NCBI GenBank assembly: GCA_017462505.1
Contig: JAFTQY010000051.1
Coordinates: 1 to 10,026, forward strand
DNA: 10,026 nt
Source: Clostridia bacterium
GTDB taxonomy: Bacteria; Bacillota_A; Clostridia; Christensenellales; Borkfalkiaceae
Reading direction: 5' to 3'
The notes under the pieces are model-generated. The model searched no databases. It was given only the letters and a program-made list of their open reading frames with translations, and was not told the origin of the DNA. Positions 7,019 to 10,026 of this stretch are shown piece after piece; positions within the stretch are counted from its first letter, which is position 1, and each line of letters starts with the position of its first letter. A program made the position numbers and the translations under genes.

Positions 7019-7041
7019 GATAATGAAAATTTTTGCTCACC

Positions 7042-7059
7042 GCCTGCAAGCTCAGCTTA
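7042..7059. repeat. Fragment of the GCCTGCAAGCTCAGCTT repeat
   Basis: GCCTGCAAGCTCAGCTTA matches the right end of the repeats at 7096-7160 and 8818-8880, losing the final GC of the hairpin. The rest of 7019-7095 holds nothing recognisable. Confidence 0.5.
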
Positions 7060-7095
7060 CCCTCAAAGAAAACAAGGCGCGAGTATGCACTCAAA

Positions 7096-7160
7096 CAAAT
7101 GCGAATATTCCTAAACACACGGTCGGCAAGGTTGTAAGACTGCCTGCAAGCTCAGCTTGC
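7096..7160. repeat. Second repeat family, copy 1 (ends GCAAGCTCAGCTTGC)
   Basis: It aligns with 8818-8880, sharing CAAATGCG, CTAAACACACG, GTTGTAAG and CTGCCTGCAAGCTCAGCTTGC. The right end is a hairpin, GCAAGC-TCA-GCTTGC (7146-7160), which touches the stop codon of the hypothetical gene at 7161. Read on the minus strand, the hairpin follows the stop at once but has no U-tract, so a role as terminator is doubtful. Confidence 0.7.
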
Positions 7161-7571
7161 TTATTTTGCCAAGGTTTCAAACTCGCACTCGGCGCGAAAA
7201 CGCTCTAATGCGCGCAAATACCGCTCGCTCAGCGTTAAAGTGTAGCGTTGCTTTTCTTCGTAGGATAATGTGGCGTAATATTCCTGATCGGTCAGCCGAC
7301 CGATCGCGTCGCTCACTTCCCCTTGGGTCAAGAGCATTTCTTTTACGCGCAAATAAAAATCGTCTTCCTTTTTGCCCTCGATCTGCGCCGTCACCTGCGC
7401 CGTGAAATACCGCCCCGCCTTGCTCTCGTTCAAGCCCTGCTCCCGCGCTTTGGTGAGCTGTCCCTCCATCTCCTTTTGACAGACGTGCCAAAACCCGCTC
7501 TTGATCCGAGTTTTCGCCTTTCGAGCCTCTTCCCTGAGGGTACGTTTGTTTTCCGATTGTTCTTGCGACAT
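7161..7571 (-). CDS. Hypothetical protein, charged and mainly helical
   Basis: I do not recognise this 136-residue protein. It has no signal peptide, membrane segment or cysteine motif. It is rich in Lys, Arg and Glu. The N-terminus (EQSENKRTLREEARKAK) looks disordered or coiled, and the rest (about 20-136) reads as soluble helices with aromatic positions such as SGFWHVCQ and YYATLSYEEKQRY. It is not the YqeY protein often found after rpsU. The start ATG at 7569-7571 has AAGGAG (7583-7588) 11 nt upstream, a slightly long spacing. The frame continues upstream through the rpsU terminator, which cannot be coding. No promoter is visible between rpsU and this gene, so expression probably comes from read-through of that terminator. 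Codon choice resembles the neighbouring genes, which supports it being real. Confidence 0.72.
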   Translation of the reverse strand: MSQEQSENKRTLREEARKAKTRIKSGFWHVCQKEMEGQLTKAREQGLNESKAGRYFTAQVTAQIEGKKEDDFYLRVKEMLLTQGEVSDAIGRLTDQEYYATLSYEEKQRYTLTLSERYLRALERFRAECEFETLAK

Positions 7572-7604
7572 AATTTTACACGCTCCTTGCTTTTTCGACA
7601 AATG

Positions 7605-7634
7605 AAAAGAGTTCACGATACCGTGAACTCTTTT
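7605..7634 (-). terminator. Perfect 13-bp terminator hairpin after rpsU
   Basis: AAAAGAGTTCACG (7605-7617) and CGTGAACTCTTTT (7622-7634) pair perfectly around a 4-nt loop, 5 bp past the rpsU stop. The stem ends in A/T tracts on both sides, so it could work in either direction. It separates the abundant rpsU message from the hypothetical gene. Confidence 0.88.
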
Positions 7635-7639
7635 GTGTT

Positions 7640-7816
7640 TTAGTTTCTGCTTCTCTTTCTGGCAGCTTCGGACTTTTTCTTTCTTCTTACGGAAGGCTTT
7701 TCATAGAATTCCTTCTTTTTCATATCGCCGATGATACCGTCGCGGGAGCATTTTCTCTTAAAACGGCGCAATGCGCTTTCTACGTTTTCGTTTTCACCAA
7801 CTCTTACCGTGGACAT
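7640..7816 (-). CDS. rpsU: 30S ribosomal protein bS21
   Basis: bS21 is a small basic protein of the 30S platform, near the anti-Shine-Dalgarno end of 16S rRNA. The 58 residues match the family throughout: [28 protein letters not shown], a [10 protein letters not shown] block and a Lys/Arg-rich tail ([15 protein letters not shown]). The ATG at 7814-7816 is chosen over the in-frame GTG at 7823-7825 because the family starts at MSTV and the Shine-Dalgarno GGTAGG (7825-7830) lies 8 nt before it. A consensus promoter at 7862-7890 and a strong terminator at 7605-7634 make it a short, highly expressed unit. Confidence 0.97.
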   Translation of the reverse strand: MSTVRVGENENVESALRRFKRKCSRDGIIGDMKKKEFYEKPSVRRKKKSEAARKRSRN

Positions 7817-7861
7817 ACTTTTCACCTACCTTTGCCGCTGCATTTTTCGTTTTACCCCGTA

Positions 7862-7890
7862 ATTATAACAACTTGAAAGGAAAGTGTCAA
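7862..7890 (-). promoter_or_regulatory. Consensus sigma-A promoter of rpsU
   Basis: TTGACA (7885-7890) and TATAAT (7862-7867) on the minus strand are separated by exactly 17 nt, a perfect consensus match. The start site should be near 7855, giving a leader of about 38 nt. The region upstream is strongly purine-rich on the minus strand. Confidence 0.85.
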
Positions 7891-7956
7891 GTCTTTTTTC
7901 GCCCTTTTTTCAACCTTTTTCCGCTTTTTTCCTTTTTTTCCCTTGCACTGAAAAAT

Positions 7957-7986
7957 TATTTATCGAACAAAAGCGTTTCTTGTCAA
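7957..7986 (-). promoter_or_regulatory. Possible upstream second promoter for rpsU
   Basis: TTGACA (7981-7986) is followed after 18 nt by TAAATA (7957-7962), directly past the end of the Hrb gene. It could be a weaker tandem promoter. No strong terminator separates the Hrb gene from this site; only a 5-bp AAATC/GATTT stem is visible. Confidence 0.4.
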
Positions 7987-8001
7987 ATCAGCGCGATTTT
8001 T

Positions 8002-8634
8002 TTATTCCACCTGCTCAAAATCGCTGGCGGGGTGTTTGCACCAAGGACAAATAAAATCGTCGGGCAATTCCTCCCCTTCGTGCACGTAGCCGCAAATCTT
8101 GCAAACCCATTTATGCTTGCCGTCCGTCGGCTTTTCTTCCGCTTTGGGCGCGGTCTGGGGCTTGGGCTTGATATTGCTTTGATAATATGCGTAGGTCACC
8201 GAATTTTCATCCGAAAGCTTTTTCGCCTCCGTGACCTCGGCTACGAACAGCGTGTGCGTGCCGTAATCGTAGCTGTCGATAACCTTCGCGCTGAGCACCG
8301 CGTTGGCATATTGCGGCAGATAGAAAAGACCGTTTTCGCTCTTGGGATAGCTCCCGCCTGCGAATTTGTCCGTATCCCGTCCCGAAACGAACCCGAACTG
8401 CTTGAAAATATCGAAAGGCACGCTTTCGGAAAGCACGGACACGTTGAAAACGCCCGTTTTTTTCAAAAGCTCCTGCGAGTAGTTCGCCTTATTGACGAAC
8501 ACGACGATACGTTTGGGGTTGTCGGTGATCATAGACACCGTATTGACGATACAGCCGTTCTGTTTTTCCCCGTCCGTCGTCGTCAGCATATACAAGCCGT
8601 ACGAAATGGAATACATTGCCTCTTTTTCTATCAT
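8002..8634 (-). CDS. hrb: Flavin reductase–rubredoxin fusion (Hrb-type high-molecular-weight rubredoxin)
   Basis: A 210-residue redox protein. Residues about 1-150 are an FMN-binding split-barrel flavin reductase domain (ISYGLYMLTT at 10-19, NGCIVNTVSMIT at 26-37, GTHTLFVAEV at 125-134). A Pro/Lys linker (about 155-172) leads to a rubredoxin domain whose iron ligands are C178, C181, C196 and C199 (CKICGY and CPWC). In Moorella, Hrb passes electrons from NADH to FprA, a flavodiiron NO/O2 reductase. Here the neighbour is a superoxide reductase, which also takes electrons from rubredoxin, so it may serve that enzyme (inferred). The ATG at 8632-8634 is chosen because GGAGG (8640-8644) lies 5 nt upstream and the family N-terminus starts there. 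The open frame on to 8841 runs through a hairpin array and is not conserved protein. The array lies 6 bp upstream of the Shine-Dalgarno sequence. Confidence 0.92.
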   Translation of the reverse strand: MIEKEAMYSISYGLYMLTTTDGEKQNGCIVNTVSMITDNPKRIVVFVNKANYSQELLKKTGVFNVSVLSESVPFDIFKQFGFVSGRDTDKFAGGSYPKSENGLFYLPQYANAVLSAKVIDSYDYGTHTLFVAEVTEAKKLSDENSVTYAYYQSNIKPKPQTAPKAEEKPTDGKHKWVCKICGYVHEGEELPDDFICPWCKHPASDFEQVE

Positions 8635-8650
8635 GATTGCCTCCAAAAGA

Positions 8651-8783
8651 ATGATTTGGCTTTCGCCATGATTTGGCAAGATCATCTTGCCATGAATTGA
8701 AAGGCGTTGCCTTTCATGAATTGCCGACTCCGTCGGCATTATTGTAATATTTCCACAATGCAAAACAACGTTTTGCAATTCAT
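8651..8783. repeat. Array of short hairpins with constant 7-nt spacers, in the hrb leader
   Basis: Five perfect hairpins with unrelated stem sequences lie in a row: TGGC-TTTC-GCCA (8657-8668), GGCAAGA-TCA-TCTTGCC (8675-8691), GAAAGGC-GTT-GCCTTTC (8699-8715), TGCCGAC-TCC-GTCGGCA (8722-8738) and GCAAAAC-AAC-GTTTTGC (8760-8776). The 7-mer ATGAATT or ATGATTT precedes the first four (8651, 8668, 8692, 8716), and AATTCAT, its reverse complement, follows the fifth (8777-8783). Units two to four have a 24-bp period. An AT-rich 21-nt stretch (8739-8759) separates hairpins four and five. On the minus strand it would form the hrb leader, ending 6 nt before the GGAGG. Confidence 0.85.
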
Positions 8784-8802
8784 GCGCAAACTTTCCACGG
8801 TC

Positions 8803-8880
8803 GTCTACGCTCCCGCACAAATGCGGACTTTCTAAACACACGTAGACAACGTTGTAAGTCTGCCTGCAAGCTCAGCTTGC
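8803..8880. repeat. Second repeat family, copy 2, with nested stem
   Basis: Bases 8818-8880 align with 7096-7160 over most of their length. GTCTACG (8803-8809) and CGTAGAC (8841-8847) pair perfectly around an inner CCGC/GCGG stem (8813-8826). A 10-bp palindrome ACAACGTTGT (8846-8855) follows, then the hairpin GCAAGC-TCA-GCTTGC (8866-8880). AATTCAT, the array 7-mer, recurs at 8883-8889. Confidence 0.7.
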
Positions 8881-8890
8881 GCAATTCATT

Positions 8891-8916
8891 GCAACCTGAG
8901 CCAACGCTCAGTTTGC
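8891..8916 (-). terminator. Hairpin over the superoxide reductase stop codon
   Basis: GCAA-C-CTGAGC (8891-8901) pairs with GCTCAG-T-TTGC (8906-8916) around a CAAC loop, with one mismatch. The TGA stop (8908-8910) is inside the stem. No T-tract follows on the minus strand, so it may only slow or protect the transcript end, or be part of the neighbouring hairpin array. Confidence 0.4.
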
Positions 8917-9261
8917 CCAAAGTCCGTGCAGGTTGCAGTACGCGTACACCGCCACCGCCTTATCCCCGTCCGCCAAAGTGAACGTGCACGTCGGCGCACT
9001 GTCCGCCGTCAGATATTTCACCTGATACCCCTGCTCCGTTTCGAGCGCCACCCATTCGATAAGGTGTTCCGCCGTCATCGGGTGGGATACGCTGCCTACG
9101 TCTACCTTGACCGTCTTGCATTTCTTCGTCACCACGGGCACGTGCTTTTCCTGCGCCGCGTCCGTGCTCCCTGCCGCCAGCTCTACCCAGCCCTCTAACT
9201 TCAATTCCTCTTTCGTTACGATCGTCTTTTTGCATTTTTCACATTGATATACTCTTAACAT
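8908..9261 (-). CDS. Superoxide reductase (desulfoferrodoxin-like) with degenerate centre I
   Basis: This enzyme reduces superoxide to hydrogen peroxide without releasing O2, using a mononuclear iron and electrons from rubredoxin. The 117-residue product keeps all ligands of the catalytic Fe(His)4Cys centre: H40 in EKHVPVV, H60 and H66 in the HPM-TAEH region, and C109 and H112 in YCNLHGLW. K39 beside H40 is also conserved. The N-terminus has C7 and C10 as in desulfoferrodoxin, but the second pair (usually adjacent Cys-Cys) is absent; GWVELAAG stands there. Centre I is therefore probably not a normal FeCys4 site. Shine-Dalgarno AGAGGA (9268-9273) lies 6 nt before the ATG. It has its own promoter and a palindromic operator, and the Hrb-type rubredoxin gene follows 273 bp downstream. 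Confidence 0.93.
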   Translation of the reverse strand: MLRVYQCEKCKKTIVTKEELKLEGWVELAAGSTDAAQEKHVPVVTKKCKTVKVDVGSVSHPMTAEHLIEWVALETEQGYQVKYLTADSAPTCTFTLADGDKAVAVYAYCNLHGLWAN

Positions 9262-9286
9262 AGCTTTTCCTCTTTATTTTTATTAT

Positions 9287-9323
9287 TAGGACTAAATCCT
9301 ATTTATAATATACCATAGGATTT
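9287..9323. promoter_or_regulatory. Operator-like palindromes at the superoxide reductase promoter
   Basis: Three related half-sites lie in a row: TAGGA (9287-9291), AAATCCTAT (9294-9302) and ATAGGATTT (9315-9323). The last two form a perfect 9-bp inverted repeat around the -10 box. The first two form TAGGA-N5-TCCTA just downstream of it. A redox- or peroxide-responsive repressor is plausible from the gene's role, but I cannot assign this motif to a known regulator. Confidence 0.7.
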
Positions 9324-9335
9324 TGTGCTTGTCAA
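9307..9335 (-). promoter_or_regulatory. Sigma-A promoter of the superoxide reductase gene
   Basis: TTGACA (9330-9335) and TATATT (9307-9312) on the minus strand are separated by 17 nt. A/T tracts upstream, including the palindrome TTTTTTGCAAAAAA, could act as an UP element. The start site should be near 9300, inside the operator-like repeats, with a leader of about 39 nt. Confidence 0.78.
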
Positions 9336-9363
9336 TAGTTTTTTGCAAAAAAATCAAAAAAAT

Positions 9364-10026
9364 TTATTTTAGACAGCCGTTTTTATACAAAATTTCGTCC
9401 ACGAAATCACACGCGGTCTTTAATTCCGCCACGTCCGCGTAATCGTTTTTATACACTTCGATCAGCAGAGCGCCGTCAAACCCAACGTCTTTTAGCCGTT
9501 TGACAAGGGTATCGAAATCGAAAACGCCTTGCCCGGGCAAACGGATTTTACCCTGTTCGTCCACGTCCGAGATATGCACGTGCGAAAGCCGCCGTCCCAT
9601 TTCACGAAGATATTCTTCGTACGGATAGCCCGAAATGCGGGCTTGCTTGATATCCAAAACGCCGCGCAAATCAGGCACAGCCGCCGCGATTTTAGAAAAC
9701 ACGCCCACGCGGTTATAGGTGGACCATTCCACGTTTTCAAGGCACAAAGCGACCCCGCGCGCCTTGCAATGCGCCGTCAGCTCTTCAAAGCCCCGTATCA
9801 TGGACGGAAAATCGTCGTTTTCCCCCGAGCGAGAGGCTTTTTTCACCCGCGAAGTGCCGTGAAAGGAATAATAGGACGCGCCCAGACAATTTGCGCTTTC
9901 CAAAACCTTATCCAGCCAGCCGTACGCGTCCCCTTTCACGCGCGGGTGCGCGGAAAATAACTGCGGTTCAAATTCCGTGTTTAAGGCATGGACGGAATTG
10001 ACGAAAAGCCCGCCCTTTACCTTTGC
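9364..10026 (-). CDS. Sugar phosphate isomerase/epimerase-like TIM-barrel protein (5' end outside window)
   Basis: The C-terminal 220 residues of a xylose-isomerase-like TIM barrel, a family that includes sugar isomerases, epimerases and endonuclease IV. The frame is open to the right edge; the GTG at 9937-9939 is internal, since residues before it (FVNSVHALNTEFEP, LFSAHPRVKGDAYGWL) match the fold. Likely metal and active-site residues, numbered within the visible part, are H56 (SFHG), E97 (LENVEW), D125 (LDIKQA), H149 and H151 (SHVHISD) and E190 (LLIEVYKNDY). The order of these residues supports an active metalloenzyme. The substrate cannot be told. No clear terminator is seen before the superoxide reductase promoter, only A/T-rich DNA. 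Confidence 0.88.
   Translation of the reverse strand, partial: AKVKGGLFVNSVHALNTEFEPQLFSAHPRVKGDAYGWLDKVLESANCLGASYYSFHGTSRVKKASRSGENDDFPSMIRGFEELTAHCKARGVALCLENVEWSTYNRVGVFSKIAAAVPDLRGVLDIKQARISGYPYEEYLREMGRRLSHVHISDVDEQGKIRLPGQGVFDFDTLVKRLKDVGFDGALLIEVYKNDYADVAELKTACDFVDEILYKNGCLK

Noticed and set aside
6789..7208. Plus-strand open frame of 139 codons (and an overlapping one at 6817-7017)
   Set aside because: Both are made of repeat elements, give low-complexity translations and show no ribosome binding site or known motif.
7771..8700. Plus-strand open frame of 309 codons
   Set aside because: It covers the antisense of rpsU's start, its promoter and the whole Hrb gene, all of which are well supported on the minus strand.
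8651..8783. CRISPR array
   Set aside because: The conserved part is only 7 nt, the variable parts are perfect palindromes of 15-17 nt, and no cas genes are nearby.
8635..8841. A 69-residue N-terminal extension of the Hrb-type protein
   Set aside because: It translates the hairpin array and a repeat. The GGAGG at 8640-8644 and the family N-terminus fix the start at 8634.
9364..9939. A complete 191-residue protein starting at GTG 9937-9939
   Set aside because: The frame is open to the window edge and the upstream residues match the TIM-barrel family, so the true start is outside.

Overview
The window looks like chromosomal DNA of an anaerobic, gut-type Clostridia relative. The reasons are: a pcrA–ligA pair in the Firmicutes order; bS21 (rpsU) of the Clostridia type; a superoxide reductase next to a flavin reductase–rubredoxin fusion, the oxygen and NO defence style of strict anaerobes; consensus sigma-A promoters; and a BspA-like leucine-rich-repeat lipoprotein of the kind common in gut Clostridia. 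The genus cannot be read from the sequence. All genes but one lie on the minus strand.

Layout, left to right. (1) 1-73 is the end of an interspersed repeat, followed by ligA (82-2028) and pcrA (2169-4634). These are transcribed pcrA then ligA, and a 103-bp imperfect palindrome fills their gap and covers the pcrA stop codon. A strong promoter abuts the pcrA start. (2) 4741-4828 is a complete copy of the left-edge repeat. It is followed by a visibly AT-richer cassette: an LRR lipoprotein gene (4886-6379) and a divergent small XRE-type regulator (6455-6685, the only plus-strand gene). Their 75-bp gap holds a perfect-consensus promoter for the LRR gene and two copies of an inverted repeat, so the regulator probably controls both genes. 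(3) 6723-7160 is a gene-free mosaic of short repeats with GTCATACCGA ends and a second repeat family. (4) A hypothetical gene (7161-7571) lies downstream of rpsU (7640-7816), separated by a perfect 13-bp terminator hairpin; rpsU has its own consensus promoter. (5) A redox cluster holds an Hrb-type flavin reductase–rubredoxin (8002-8634) and a superoxide reductase (8908-9261). The latter has a palindromic operator over its promoter. (6) A sugar-phosphate isomerase/epimerase-like TIM barrel (9364 to the right edge) is cut by the window.

How the genes work together. PcrA and LigA serve DNA replication and repair. The rubredoxin domain of the Hrb protein is a plausible electron donor for the superoxide reductase beside it. 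The LRR lipoprotein and its regulator look like an accessory surface module flanked by repeats.

The most unusual structure is at 8651-8783, directly in the leader of the Hrb gene. It is a string of five short hairpins, mostly with 7-bp stems and 3-nt loops and partly on a 24-bp period. A constant 7-mer (ATGAATT or ATGATTT) precedes most of them. Each stem has a different sequence yet pairs perfectly. I do not recognise this as a named element.
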